Assembly: GCF_019880405.1 (NCBI RefSeq)
Contig: NZ_CP082269.1
Span: 310,001-374,000 of the forward strand
Length of the DNA stretch: 64,000 nt
Direction of reading: 5' to 3'
Source of the DNA: Enterobacter sp. C2
GTDB lineage: Bacteria; Pseudomonadota; Gammaproteobacteria; Enterobacterales; Enterobacteriaceae
Shown: in pieces, positions 31,578-40,611 of the stretch
Numbering within the stretch: the first letter of the stretch is position 1
Layout of the letters: each line of letters opens with the position of its first letter
Made by a program: the position numbers and the translations under genes
Notes under the pieces: model-generated
The model's database searches: none
The model's input: the letters and a program-made list of their open reading frames with translations, nothing else
What the model was told of the DNA's origin: nothing

Positions 31578-32377
31578 TGAGTAACTCAATTAGCCGCGGC
31601 GAACTATGGCTGGAAACCCTGGTACCCAACGCCAAACGTCTGGCGGGGCTGTGTCCCTCTGTTCAGGCCGCTGATGGCGAGCTTAACGGGGAACCTGTGC
31701 GCTTCATTTCCGTGGTTCCGGATGCCCACAACCACTATCCTCGTGCCGCCCAGGGCGAAGTGGGGCTGCTCGAGGGGTGGACGCTGGCGAAGGTAGTGAG
31801 TGAAACCATCGCCCTGGATGCTGATAACGATGTTAAGCGCCCGATTGTGGCCGTGATCGACGTGCCTAGTCAGGCCTATGGCCGCCGTGAAGAGGCGTTT
31901 GGTATCCATCAGGCGCTGGCCGGGGCCGCTGCGGCCTATGCGAACGCACGGCTGGCGGGACATCCGGTGATTGGGCTGATCGTCGGTAAAGCCATGTCCG
32001 GCGCGTTTCTGGCCCACGGCTACCAGGCCAACCGGCTGATCGCCTTTAACGACAAGGGCGTGCTGATCCATGCGATGGGTAAAGCGTCTGCGGCACGCAT
32101 TACGCTGCGTACCGTCGAGGCGCTGGAGAAGCTGGCGGCAACGATTCCGCCGATGGCCTACGACATCAGCAACTACGCCACCCTTGGGCTGCTGGCTGAC
32201 CTGCTGGATATCAGCAATCCCGACGCTCCAGCCGATAGCGACCTGGCGCAGGTGCACAGCGCCCTGCAACAGGCCATCCATGATGCTCGTCAGGACCAGA
32301 CGCTGAAAAACCGTCTCGGGGCTGACAACCGTCATAGCTCTCTTCTTGTGCGCGAGCGCATGAAAGCGAGCTGGTAA
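31577..32377 (+). CDS. mdcE: Malonate decarboxylase gamma subunit
   Basis: Partner of MdcD; the two resemble the beta and alpha domains of biotin-dependent carboxyltransferases. The 266 residues include VIDVPSQAYGRREEAFGIHQALAGAAAAYA and the oxyanion-hole segment GKAMSGAFLAHGYQANRLIAF. A 127-base gap with a hairpin follows before the transporter gene. Confidence 0.94.
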   Translation: MSNSISRGELWLETLVPNAKRLAGLCPSVQAADGELNGEPVRFISVVPDAHNHYPRAAQGEVGLLEGWTLAKVVSETIALDADNDVKRPIVAVIDVPSQAYGRREEAFGIHQALAGAAAAYANARLAGHPVIGLIVGKAMSGAFLAHGYQANRLIAFNDKGVLIHAMGKASAARITLRTVEALEKLAATIPPMAYDISNYATLGLLADLLDISNPDAPADSDLAQVHSALQQAIHDARQDQTLKNRLGADNRHSSLLVRERMKASW

Positions 32378-32410
32378 GAAAAGAGAGACCTGCCAGAGGT
32401 AAGTCCCCGT

Positions 32411-32429
32411 GGGCGCATTCGCTGCGCCC
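32411..32429 (+). terminator. Hairpin between mdcE and mdcF
   Basis: GGGCGCA (32411-32417) pairs with TGCGCCC (32423-32429) around TTCGC. No T-run follows directly, so it may be a processing or stability element that lowers expression of mdcFGH relative to the enzyme subunits. Confidence 0.5.
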
Positions 32430-32504
32430 GCGAGGAGAACGACGCCCTGAAAAAATAATAATCATCGCGCCAGTGCTAAAACTTTTAACCACAGGTGATT
32501 TTTT

Positions 32505-33464
32505 ATGACTTACGTAATTGTTCATGCTCTCGCACCGATTTTCGTCATCATGCTGCTGGGATTCTGGGCCGGCAAAGCAAAGATGGTTGATAATAAAAAT
32601 GTTTCCCTGCTCAATATTTTCGTGATGGATTTTGCCCTGCCCGCCGCGCTGTTTAGCGCCACCGTGCAGACCCCGTGGACCGGCATCGTCGCCCAGTCGC
32701 CGTTGATTCTGGTCCTGACCCTGGCGATGTGGATCACCTACGCCGCGATCTACTTCCTGGCGACAAAAGTCTTTAAAAAGTCGCCGCAGGATGCCGCCGT
32801 GCTCACGCTGACCGTTGCGCTGCCGAACTACGCCGCGCTGGGCCTGCCGATTCTGGGCAGCGTGCTGGGTGAAAGCTCTTCTACCTCGCTCTCCGTGGCG
32901 GTCTCTATCGCCTGCGGCTCCGTGCTGATGACACCGTTCTGCCTGCTGATCCTTGAGCGTGAAAAAGCGCGTGCCGAAGGCAACAACAGCGGCTCTACGC
33001 TCTCCATGCTGCCGGTACTGATGTGGCGCTCGATTAAAAAACCGATCGTCATGGGGCCGCTGCTGGGGGTGATCTTGTCCGCTATCGGCATTCGCATGCC
33101 GGAGCTGGTGCTGGCGGCGATCAAACCGCTGGGTCTGGCTGCTACCGCCGCTGCGCTGTTCCTGACCGGGGTGATCCTCTCCGCACGGAAGCTGCAAATT
33201 AACACCATGGTGATCACCTCAACCATCGCCAAACTGCTGATCCAGCCCGCGATTGCCTGGGGTATCGTGCTGGCTCTTGGCCTCTCCGGCTCCGTGGCGA
33301 TCACCGCCATTCTGATGATTGCACTCTCAGCGGGCTTCTTCGGCGTGGTGTTTGGTAACCGCTTTGGCGTGCAGTCCCCGGATGCAGAAGCCGTGCTGCT
33401 GTTAAGCTCGCTGCTGTGTATCCTGTCGCTACCGCTGTTTATCTCGCTGACTTCAGGAATGTAA
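32505..33464 (+). CDS. mdcF: Malonate carrier MdcF (auxin efflux carrier family)
   Basis: Ten-helix inner-membrane transporter of 319 residues in the AEC family; in Klebsiella-type clusters this gene is thought to import malonate. Membrane helices cover nearly the whole length, beginning YVIVHALAPIFVIMLLGFWAG. The AEC half-repeat asparagine motif shows as ALPNYAALGLPIL. It precedes mdcG by 2 bases. Confidence 0.92.
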   Translation: MTYVIVHALAPIFVIMLLGFWAGKAKMVDNKNVSLLNIFVMDFALPAALFSATVQTPWTGIVAQSPLILVLTLAMWITYAAIYFLATKVFKKSPQDAAVLTLTVALPNYAALGLPILGSVLGESSSTSLSVAVSIACGSVLMTPFCLLILEREKARAEGNNSGSTLSMLPVLMWRSIKKPIVMGPLLGVILSAIGIRMPELVLAAIKPLGLAATAAALFLTGVILSARKLQINTMVITSTIAKLLIQPAIAWGIVLALGLSGSVAITAILMIALSAGFFGVVFGNRFGVQSPDAEAVLLLSSLLCILSLPLFISLTSGM

Positions 33465-33466
33465 CC

Positions 33467-34078
33467 ATGACCACGCTGCGCCCCCACGATCTTATCTGGC
33501 TGACAAACCGCGAGGCTCTCTATGGGGTTAGTGAACCCTGGGTAGAGACGGTATGGCACTCAGGATTACCGGTGGTGGTGCGGCGTGACGTGGACGGAGA
33601 GCGCATCCCGGTTGGGGTGCGCGGTCTTCGCCGCGACCAGCGCGCGGCAGGCTGGACCGACGCGACGCAGGTAGTACGCGTGGTCTCCCCAGAACAGCTG
33701 GTAGACAGTAACGATCTGCTGCGCTCGCCGTTTATCTCGCAGCCGCCGGTGCAGGTGGCATTGCAGCTTGCTCAGCAGACGTGGCCGTGGGTCTGGGGCA
33801 TCACCGGCAGCAGCGGCTATGCGCTGGCCACCGGTATTCCGGTGATCCACGCCAGCAGCGACCTTGACCTGCTGATCCGCGCTCCGCAGCCGCTCTCCCG
33901 CGAGCTATTGCTCCGCTGGCAGACGCCGTTGATGCATGCCCTGTGTCGGGTAGATACCCAGGTGGATACCCCGCTCGGTGGCTTTGCCCTCCACGAGTGG
34001 CTGCGCGACGGGCGCGTCTTGCTTAAAACCAGCCGGGGCCCGCGCCTGGTCAGCGATCCCTGGCACAGGGAGGATTAA
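33467..34078 (+). CDS. mdcG: Holo-ACP synthase of malonate decarboxylase
   Basis: Phosphoribosyl-dephospho-CoA transferase that attaches the prosthetic group to Ser25 of MdcC. The 203 residues have a nucleotidyltransferase core: GITGSSGYAL (111-120) then ASSDLDLLIR with Asp132 and Asp134 as metal ligands. ATG 33467 follows the mdcF stop immediately; an earlier in-frame start would lie inside mdcF. Ends in a TAATG junction with mdcH. Confidence 0.94.
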   Translation: MTTLRPHDLIWLTNREALYGVSEPWVETVWHSGLPVVVRRDVDGERIPVGVRGLRRDQRAAGWTDATQVVRVVSPEQLVDSNDLLRSPFISQPPVQVALQLAQQTWPWVWGITGSSGYALATGIPVIHASSDLDLLIRAPQPLSRELLLRWQTPLMHALCRVDTQVDTPLGGFALHEWLRDGRVLLKTSRGPRLVSDPWHRED

Positions 34079-34974
34079 TGAAAATTCTGTTTACCTTTCC
34101 CGGACAGGGGACCCAGCGCCCTGGCATGCTGCAAAATCTGCCGGGTCATGAGATGGCCGAAGCGCGTGAAGTATTGGGCGCGGAGATCGATACCCTCGAC
34201 AGCCCGGAGGCGCTAAAGCATACCCGCGCGGTGCAACTCTCCCTGCTGATTGCCGGCGTCGCCTGGGCGAGAGAGATGCAGCGCCGCGGCATTGAGCCGG
34301 ATCTGGTCAGCGGCCTGTCGATTGGCGCATACCCTGCGGCCGTCGTCGCCGGGGCACTGGCGTTCAAAGATGCGTTAAGCCTGGTGGCACTGCGCGGCGA
34401 TCTGATGGAGCAGGCCTACCCGCACGGTTATGGCCTGACGGCGATCATGGGCCTGACTCTGACGCAGGTGGAGGCGCTGGTCGCGGGCAGCGGCACGTAC
34501 ATTGCCAATCTCAATGCCGAGACGCAGATCGTTATCGCCGGGCGCGATGAGGATATGGCCCAGCTGGCGCAGCTGGCGCTGGCGAAGGGGGCAACGAAAG
34601 CCCAGCGTCTGGCGGTAAGCGTACCGTCTCACTGCGAACTGCTAAATGCGCCCGCCCAGAAGCTAGCGCAGGCCTTTTCTGGGGTAACGCTCTCTCGTCC
34701 CCGCTGCGCCTATCTTAGCGGCAGTAGCGCCCGCGTGCTGTGGCAGCCAGAGCGCATTGCAGACGATCTGGCGATGAACATGGCGCGAACGGTGCGCTGG
34801 CAGGAGGCGGTGATTGCCGCCAATGAGCGCGAGGCGCGGCTGGCCATTGAGATGCCACCAGGTGGCATTCTGACCTGCCTGACCCGTCAGGCGGCGTGGG
34901 AAGGGGAGGCGATCTCGCTTGAACGCAGCGGAGTAGACGTTGTCGCCCATTTGGCGAAGCGTCTCAGGGCGTAA
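34078..34974 (+). CDS. mdcH: Malonyl-CoA:ACP transacylase of malonate decarboxylase
   Basis: Loads malonyl from malonyl-CoA onto MdcC to prime the enzyme. A FabD-like transacylase of 298 residues: FTFPGQGTQRPGM at the start, nucleophile Ser81 in SGLSIGAYP, His in VPSHCELL. Its last 11 bases overlap the convergent end of mdcR, so there is no terminator space between them. Confidence 0.94.
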   Translation: MKILFTFPGQGTQRPGMLQNLPGHEMAEAREVLGAEIDTLDSPEALKHTRAVQLSLLIAGVAWAREMQRRGIEPDLVSGLSIGAYPAAVVAGALAFKDALSLVALRGDLMEQAYPHGYGLTAIMGLTLTQVEALVAGSGTYIANLNAETQIVIAGRDEDMAQLAQLALAKGATKAQRLAVSVPSHCELLNAPAQKLAQAFSGVTLSRPRCAYLSGSSARVLWQPERIADDLAMNMARTVRWQEAVIAANEREARLAIEMPPGGILTCLTRQAAWEGEAISLERSGVDVVAHLAKRLRA

Positions 34975-35896
34975 CGTTCTGTTCCAGGCTACGGGCGTAC
35001 ATGCGCCCTTCGGCGGCCAGCGCCAGCAGATTGGGATCGTGCTCGCGGCTGCGGGCAAAGACAATGCCAATCTGCTGCTGCATCTGGTACGGCTCGGCTA
35101 ACTTCAGCAGCTGTACCGAGCTCTCATACACCTTTTTCATCCGCCCCGGCATCAGGGTAAAGCCTACCCCGGCCTGCACCAGGCTAAGCATCGAGAAGAT
35201 ATCATTCACACGGGTAACGATCTCAGGCTCAAAGCCAGCGATGTGAAACGCGTCCTGAAACCCGGCGTAGGTCGCAAATCCCTCTGCCAGCGAGACAAAC
35301 TTCTGCTGGCGGTAGTCGCGTAGATCCGCCAGCTCGTCACTATTCAGCGTAGCGGAGGCCGGTGCGGCAAGAAAAATGTCGTCGCGAAACAGGGGCAACA
35401 CTTCGAACTGGGCCAGATCAACCTGGTGCTCAGAGAGCGAGATGAGGATCGCATCCAGCTCGCCATCCTCCAGCTTCTGCAGCAGCATGTCGTTGGAGCC
35501 CATCGTCAGGTTAATCTCCAGCTCCGGCCGTCGCAGCTTCATCCCCATGATCAGGCGCGGCACCGTCTCCAGGGTGAGCGAGTAGAGCGTGCCTACCCGC
35601 AGCCGACCCTGGCCAACGCCCGCCGTTTTGCGCGTCTCCTCAAGGCCGCGGGCCATCAGCTGCGTCACCTCCTGGCAATACTCCAGCAGCGTCCAGGCGG
35701 CGGGCAGCGCCAGCAGGTTGCGTCCCTTGTGCACAAACAGCGGGCAGCGGACGCTCTCCTCCAGGGTGTGCAGCGCCCGGTGGACGCTGACGCCGCTGAT
35801 CTCCAGCGCCTCGGCGGTGCGGGCGATGTTGCCCTTCTCCATAAAGGTCATGAAGATAGTCAGCTTGCGGAAGGTGATGTCGCTGGCGATGTCCAT
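34964..35896 (-). CDS. mdcR: LysR-family regulator of the mdc operon
   Basis: A 310-residue LysR-type regulator: HTH near the N-terminus (KGNIARTAEALEISGVSVHRALHTLEE) and a substrate-binding domain from about residue 90. In Klebsiella MdcR activates mdc genes in response to malonate. ATG 35896 (MDIASDITFRKL) is chosen because the longer open frame reads back into yheS. It lies only 4 bases after the yheS stop on the same strand and converges on mdcH, so it has no room for its own intergenic promoter. Confidence 0.93.
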   Translation of the reverse strand: MDIASDITFRKLTIFMTFMEKGNIARTAEALEISGVSVHRALHTLEESVRCPLFVHKGRNLLALPAAWTLLEYCQEVTQLMARGLEETRKTAGVGQGRLRVGTLYSLTLETVPRLIMGMKLRRPELEINLTMGSNDMLLQKLEDGELDAILISLSEHQVDLAQFEVLPLFRDDIFLAAPASATLNSDELADLRDYRQQKFVSLAEGFATYAGFQDAFHIAGFEPEIVTRVNDIFSMLSLVQAGVGFTLMPGRMKKVYESSVQLLKLAEPYQMQQQIGIVFARSREHDPNLLALAAEGRMYARSLEQNVTP

Positions 35897-35900
35897 GGCG

Positions 35901-37805
35901 TTACTCGCTTTGCAGCATGCCTTCAAGCTGCTCCTGTGCCTCAAGCCACGCCATCTCACACGTCTCCAGGCCCGACTTCGCACTCGCCTGGGCCTGCAGG
36001 CACTCGGTCAGCTCGGCCTTACGGCTCTGATCGTACAGGCCGCTGTCGCCAAGCTTCTCTTCGGCCTTCGCCAGCTGGGCATTGAGTTTCTCCATCTCTT
36101 TCTCCAGACGGGCGATCTCTTTGCGCAGCGGCTGGGTCTGGGTACGCAGCTCGGCTTCCCGGCGCTTCTGATCCTTACGCGCCTGGGCGCTGTTGCCGCT
36201 CTCCTTCGCCGCCTCGGCAGGCTGATTCTCCTGCTTCTGCACGTCACTCAGCCACTGCTGATAATCCTCCAGATCGCCGTCGAACGACTCGACTTTGCCG
36301 TCGTGGACCAGGTAGAGATCGTCGGTGGTGGAGCGGATCAGGTGACGATCGTGCGACACCACCACCAGCGCGCCTTCAAACTCGATCAGCGCTTCGGTCA
36401 GGGCCTGGCGCATGTCGAGATCCAGGTGGTTAGTTGGTTCATCAAGCAGCAGCAGGTTAGGGCGCTGCCAGACGATCAGGGCCAGCACCAGCCGGGCCTT
36501 TTCACCGCCGGAGAAACGCTGGGTGTTCTCTGTGACCTTGTCGCCATGAAAATCGAAGCCGCCCAGATAGTCCCGCAGCTTCTGCTCCGCTTCCTGCGGG
36601 GCAAGGCGCGCCAGATGCTGCAGCGGCGACTCGTCCGCCCGCAGGAACTCCAGCTGGTGCTGGGCGAAGTAGCCAAGCTTAATGCCTTTCGCGAGGCCAA
36701 TATCGCCGCCGGTAGGAGCAAGCTCGCCCGCCAGCAGCTTGATCAGCGTCGATTTACCCGCGCCGTTACGTCCCAGCAGACCAATACGCGAGCCCGGCAC
36801 AAGGTTGAGCTTGATCGAATTCAAAATGGTGCGATCGCCGTAGCCTGCGCTCACCTTCTCCATCTTCAGCAGCGGGTTGGGCAGGCTCTCTGGCGCGCGG
36901 AAGCTGAAGTGGAAGGGGTTATCCACGTGCGCCGGGGCGATCAGCTCCATGCGCTCCAGCATCTTCACCCGGCTCTGGGCCTGCTTGGCCTTGCTGGCCT
37001 TGGCTTTGAAGCGGTCGATAAAGCTTTGCAAATGCGCTACGCGCTGCTGCTGGCTCTCGTAGGTGGCCTGCTGCTGAGCCAGACGGGTGGCGCGCTGGCG
37101 CTCAAACGAGCTGTAGTTGCCGGTATACTCGAACATACTCTGCTGTTCGATATGGATGATTTTATCTACCACCGGATCGAGGAAGTCACGGTCGTGGGAG
37201 ATGAGGATCAGCGTACCCTGATAGCTCTTCAGCCAGCGCTCCAGCCAGATCACCGCATCGAGATCGAGGTGGTTGGTGGGCTCATCGAGCAGGAGCAAAT
37301 CCGAACGGCAGACCAGCGCCTGGGCAAGGTTGAGACGCATACGCCAGCCACCGGAGAAGTCGCTTACCGGGCGTTCAAGCTGCTCGGTAGAGAATCCCAG
37401 CCCGTGCAGCAGGCTGGCGGCGCGGGAGCGGATGGTCCAGGCGTCAATGGCGTCGAGCTTGCCGTGCACGGTAGCAATGGCATGGCCGTCGTTACGCTCG
37501 TTGGCGTCGTTGAGCTGGGCCTCCAGCTGGCGATACTCGCGATCGCCATCAATAACATAGTCGATGGCGGGCTCGCTGAGGGCCGGGGTCTCCTGATTCA
37601 CCCACGCCAGCTGCCAGTTGGCAGGGTAGGTGAAGCTGCCGCCGTCGGCGGTAAGCTCGTTTTTTAGCAGCGCCAGCAGGGTCGATTTCCCGCAGCCATT
37701 TTTACCCACCAGCCCGACTTTCTGGCCGGGATTGATGGTGGCGGTGGCGTTATCCAGCAGGACACGCACGCCGCGACGAATTTGTAGTGAGGAGAAAACA
37801 ATCAT
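35901..37805 (-). CDS. yheS: YheS, ABC-F family ATPase
   Basis: Soluble twin ABC ATPase of 634 residues in the ABC-F group (translation-associated, like EttA); its precise role is unclear. The first P-loop is GLVGKNGCGKST (31-42) and the second LLGRNGAGKSTLIKLL (about 345). The signatures are FSGGWRMRLNLAQAL and FSGGEKARLVLAL, with Walker B LLLLDEPTNHLDLD twice. The linker is charged (ERQRATRLAQQQATYESQQQ) and a charged coiled coil ends the protein. Divergent from kefG. Confidence 0.96.
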   Translation of the reverse strand: MIVFSSLQIRRGVRVLLDNATATINPGQKVGLVGKNGCGKSTLLALLKNELTADGGSFTYPANWQLAWVNQETPALSEPAIDYVIDGDREYRQLEAQLNDANERNDGHAIATVHGKLDAIDAWTIRSRAASLLHGLGFSTEQLERPVSDFSGGWRMRLNLAQALVCRSDLLLLDEPTNHLDLDAVIWLERWLKSYQGTLILISHDRDFLDPVVDKIIHIEQQSMFEYTGNYSSFERQRATRLAQQQATYESQQQRVAHLQSFIDRFKAKASKAKQAQSRVKMLERMELIAPAHVDNPFHFSFRAPESLPNPLLKMEKVSAGYGDRTILNSIKLNLVPGSRIGLLGRNGAGKSTLIKLLAGELAPTGGDIGLAKGIKLGYFAQHQLEFLRADESPLQHLARLAPQEAEQKLRDYLGGFDFHGDKVTENTQRFSGGEKARLVLALIVWQRPNLLLLDEPTNHLDLDMRQALTEALIEFEGALVVVSHDRHLIRSTTDDLYLVHDGKVESFDGDLEDYQQWLSDVQKQENQPAEAAKESGNSAQARKDQKRREAELRTQTQPLRKEIARLEKEMEKLNAQLAKAEEKLGDSGLYDQSRKAELTECLQAQASAKSGLETCEMAWLEAQEQLEGMLQSE

Positions 37806-37838
37806 AGAGCGCCGTATGTTCCGACTATGTTAATTTGT

Positions 37839-37868
37839 CATTATGATAATGTGGAGTGCGCCTATAAT
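37839..37868 (+). promoter_or_regulatory. yheS/kefG divergent region: palindrome and candidate kefG -10
   Basis: A perfect 6-1-6 palindrome CATTAT-G-ATAATG lies at 37839-37851, and TATAAT (37863-37868) is a candidate -10 for kefG, about 77 bases before its ATG. The -35 would overlap the palindrome (TTATGA, 16-base spacing). The palindrome is not a Fur box in orientation. Inference. Confidence 0.4.
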
Positions 37869-37944
37869 TCCGCACCGGGGCGCAATGGTAGCCCGAAACG
37901 ACAGCGATACACAAAATCATTAAAACATCACCGGGAGGGGAGCG

Positions 37945-38496
37945 ATGTCCCAGACAGCCAAAGTGCTGCTGCTGTATGCCCATCCGGAATCACAGGACTC
38001 GGTAGCTAACCGGGTCCTGCTTAAGCCGGCAATGCAACTCGACAATGTGACAGTGCACGATCTCTATGCGCACTATCCAGACTTTTTTATCGATATCCCT
38101 CGCGAGCAGGCGCTGCTGCGCGAACACGACGTCATCGTTTTTCAGTATCCTCTCTACACCTATAGCTGTCCGGCGCTGCTCAAAGAGTGGCTGGATCGCG
38201 TTCTCACCCGCGGCTTCGCCAGCGGACCGGGAGGCAACCAGCTGGCAGGCAAGCGCTGGCGTTGCGTGGTCACCACTGGAGAGCCGGAGAGCGCCTACCG
38301 CTACGACGGTCTCAACCGCTATCCGCTTAGCGATATCCTGCGTCCCTTTGAGCTGACGGCAGCCATGTGTCACATGCAGTGGATGACGCCGTTTATCGTC
38401 TACTGGGCACGCCGCCAGCCGAAAGAGGAACTGGCCAGCCATGCTAAGGCCTACGGCGACTGGCTGGCATCACCCACCGCGACGGGAGGTCGCTAA
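37945..38496 (+). CDS. kefG: KefG, ancillary protein of the KefB potassium efflux system
   Basis: Flavodoxin-like (NQO-type) protein of 183 residues required for full KefB activity. The start is [20 protein letters not shown], the flavin-binding segment is [22 protein letters not shown], and [17 protein letters not shown] follows. A GGGAGGGGAGCG Shine-Dalgarno precedes the ATG. The stop overlaps the kefB ATG by one base. Confidence 0.96.
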   Translation: MSQTAKVLLLYAHPESQDSVANRVLLKPAMQLDNVTVHDLYAHYPDFFIDIPREQALLREHDVIVFQYPLYTYSCPALLKEWLDRVLTRGFASGPGGNQLAGKRWRCVVTTGEPESAYRYDGLNRYPLSDILRPFELTAAMCHMQWMTPFIVYWARRQPKEELASHAKAYGDWLASPTATGGR

Positions 38497-40304
38497 TGGA
38501 CGGAACCGATCTGCTGCTGGCGGGCGTACTGTTTCTGTTTGCCGCCGTAGTCGCCGTACCGCTGGCTGCCCGGCTGGGTATTGGCGCCGTGCTGGGCTAT
38601 CTGCTGGCAGGCATTGCCATCGGCCCGTGGGGGCTAGGATTTATCAGCGACGTTGATGAGATCCTCCACTTCTCTGAAATGGGCGTCGTGTTTCTGATGT
38701 TTATCATCGGCCTGGAACTCAACCCATCAAAGCTGTGGCAGCTACGGCAGTCGATCTTTGGCGTCGGGGCGGCGCAGGTGCTGCTCAGCGCCGCTATTCT
38801 TGCCGGGCTGCTGATGCTGACCGACTTCGCCTGGCAGGCGGCGGTGATTGGCGGTATTGGTCTCGCGATGTCCTCCACCGCGATGGCGCTCCAGCTCATG
38901 CGCGACAAGGGGATGAATCGCAGCGAGGCGGGACAGCTGGGATTCTCGGTGCTGTTGTTCCAGGATCTGGCGGTGATCCCGGCCCTGGCGCTGGTGCCGC
39001 TGCTGGCGGGCAGCGGCGATGACCACTTCGACTGGATCAAGATCGGCATGAAGGTGCTCGCCTTTGCCGGGATGCTGCTAGGCGGTCGCTATCTGCTGCG
39101 CCCGGTGTTCCGCTTTATTGCCGCCTCCGGGGTGCGGGAGGTGTTTACCGCCGCCACGCTGCTGCTGGTGCTCGGCTCGGCGCTGTTTATGGACGCGCTG
39201 GGGCTGTCGATGGCCCTCGGTACCTTTATCGCCGGGGTGCTGCTGGCAGAGAGTGAGTACCGCCACGAGCTGGAATCGGCCATCGATCCGTTCAAAGGCC
39301 TGCTGCTGGGGCTATTCTTTATCTCAGTAGGGATGGCGCTTAACCTGGGCGTGCTCTATACCCATCTGCCGTGGGTTATCGCGGCAGTCGCCATTCTGGT
39401 GGCGGTCAAAGCTACGGTGCTCTATCTGCTGGCGCGCCTCTATGGCCTGCGAAGCTCGGAGCGGATGCAGTTCGCCAGCGTGCTCAGTCAGGGCGGTGAG
39501 TTTGCCTTCGTGCTCTTCTCTACCGCCTCCTCGCAGAAGCTATTCCATAACGATCAGATGGCGCTGCTGCTGGTCACAGTCACCCTGTCGATGATGACCA
39601 CGCCGCTGCTGCTGAAAGGCATTGATAAGGGACTCTCCCGGCGCTTCAACAGCCCGGAAGAGGAGGGGGAAGCCCAGTGGGTTGAAGATGACAAGCCGCA
39701 GGTCATCGTCGTTGGCTTTGGCCGCTTCGGCCAGGTGATTGGTCGCCTGCTGATGGCCAACAAGAAGCGCATCACCGTGCTGGAGCGTGATATCAGCGTG
39801 GTGAACCTAATGCGGAAATATGGCTATAAGGTCTACTACGGCGACGCGACTCAGGTGGAGCTGCTGCGTTCGGCGGGCGCAGAGGCGGCGGAATCGATCG
39901 TCATCACCTGCAACGAGCCGGAAGACACCATGAAGCTGGTCGCCATTTGCCAGCAGCATTTCCCACACCTGGCCATTCTTGCCCGGGCGCGGGGACGTTT
40001 TGAGGCGCACGAACTGCTCCAGGCGGGGGTGACACAGTTCTCCCGTGAGACCTTCTCCAGCGCGCTGGAGCTGGGGCGCAAGGCGCTGGTCTCGCTGGGC
40101 ATGCATCCTCACCAGGCGCAGCGAGCACAGCTGCATTTCCGTCGACTTGATATGCGGATGCTGCGCGAACTGATGCCGGTGGTGCATACTGATACACAGC
40201 AGATCTCCCGCGTCCGGGAGGCGCGGCGCGAGCTGGAAGAGATTTTCCAGCGTGAAATGCAGCATGAGCGCCGTCAGCCGGATGGCTGGGACGAGTTTGA
40301 ATAG
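38496..40304 (+). CDS. kefB: KefB, glutathione-regulated potassium/proton antiporter
   Basis: CPA2-type antiporter of 602 residues, opened by glutathione adducts of electrophiles, giving protection by acidifying the cytoplasm. The N-terminal two-thirds are membrane helices with [10 protein letters not shown] and [16 protein letters not shown]-type motifs. A KTN/RCK domain follows from about residue 400 ([17 protein letters not shown]), and the C-terminus is charged. Length is one residue longer than E. coli KefB. Confidence 0.97.
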   Translation: MDGTDLLLAGVLFLFAAVVAVPLAARLGIGAVLGYLLAGIAIGPWGLGFISDVDEILHFSEMGVVFLMFIIGLELNPSKLWQLRQSIFGVGAAQVLLSAAILAGLLMLTDFAWQAAVIGGIGLAMSSTAMALQLMRDKGMNRSEAGQLGFSVLLFQDLAVIPALALVPLLAGSGDDHFDWIKIGMKVLAFAGMLLGGRYLLRPVFRFIAASGVREVFTAATLLLVLGSALFMDALGLSMALGTFIAGVLLAESEYRHELESAIDPFKGLLLGLFFISVGMALNLGVLYTHLPWVIAAVAILVAVKATVLYLLARLYGLRSSERMQFASVLSQGGEFAFVLFSTASSQKLFHNDQMALLLVTVTLSMMTTPLLLKGIDKGLSRRFNSPEEEGEAQWVEDDKPQVIVVGFGRFGQVIGRLLMANKKRITVLERDISVVNLMRKYGYKVYYGDATQVELLRSAGAEAAESIVITCNEPEDTMKLVAICQQHFPHLAILARARGRFEAHELLQAGVTQFSRETFSSALELGRKALVSLGMHPHQAQRAQLHFRRLDMRMLRELMPVVHTDTQQISRVREARRELEEIFQREMQHERRQPDGWDEFE

Positions 40305-40316
40305 AGGGTAAAAAGT

Positions 40317-40517
40317 ATGGCGATACGTAAACGTTTTATCGCGGGTGCCAAGTGCCCAGCCTGTCAGGCCCAGGATACGCTGGCGATGTGGCGCGAAAAT
40401 AATGTCGATATTGTTGAGTGCGTTAAGTGCGGCCACCAGATGCGCGAGGCGGATAAAGAGGCCCGTGAGCACGTTCGCAAAGAAGAGCAAGTTATCGGGA
40501 TTTTTCATCCGGACTAG
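40317..40517 (+). CDS. yheV: YheV, small zinc-ribbon protein
   Basis: Sixty-six residues, the E. coli YheV length. Two CxxC pairs, Cys13/Cys16 (CPAC) and Cys35/Cys38 (CVKC), form a predicted zinc ribbon; function unknown. It follows kefB by 12 bases on the same strand. Confidence 0.93.
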   Translation: MAIRKRFIAGAKCPACQAQDTLAMWRENNVDIVECVKCGHQMREADKEAREHVRKEEQVIGIFHPD

Positions 40518-40570
40518 CGATATGCCCTAGCTTTTTTTAAGCTTAAGGGTACACAGGGGCAGAATTCCGT

Positions 40571-40576
40571 TACAAT
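40571..40576 (+). promoter_or_regulatory. Candidate slyD -10
   Basis: TACAAT, 35 bases before the slyD ATG, fits a -10 hexamer; no good -35 is visible. The transcription start would be about 28 bases before slyD. Confidence 0.4.
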
Positions 40577-40611
40577 CTGCGCCAGCAATTTACCCACGCT
40601 CAGGAGATATC

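Noticed and set aside
35589-37667. A 692-codon open frame on the plus strand, antisense to yheS
   Set aside because: yheS on the minus strand is a clear ABC-F gene with all motifs; the antisense frame is Leu/Gln/Arg-rich with no family resemblance and is a by-product of GC-rich codon use.
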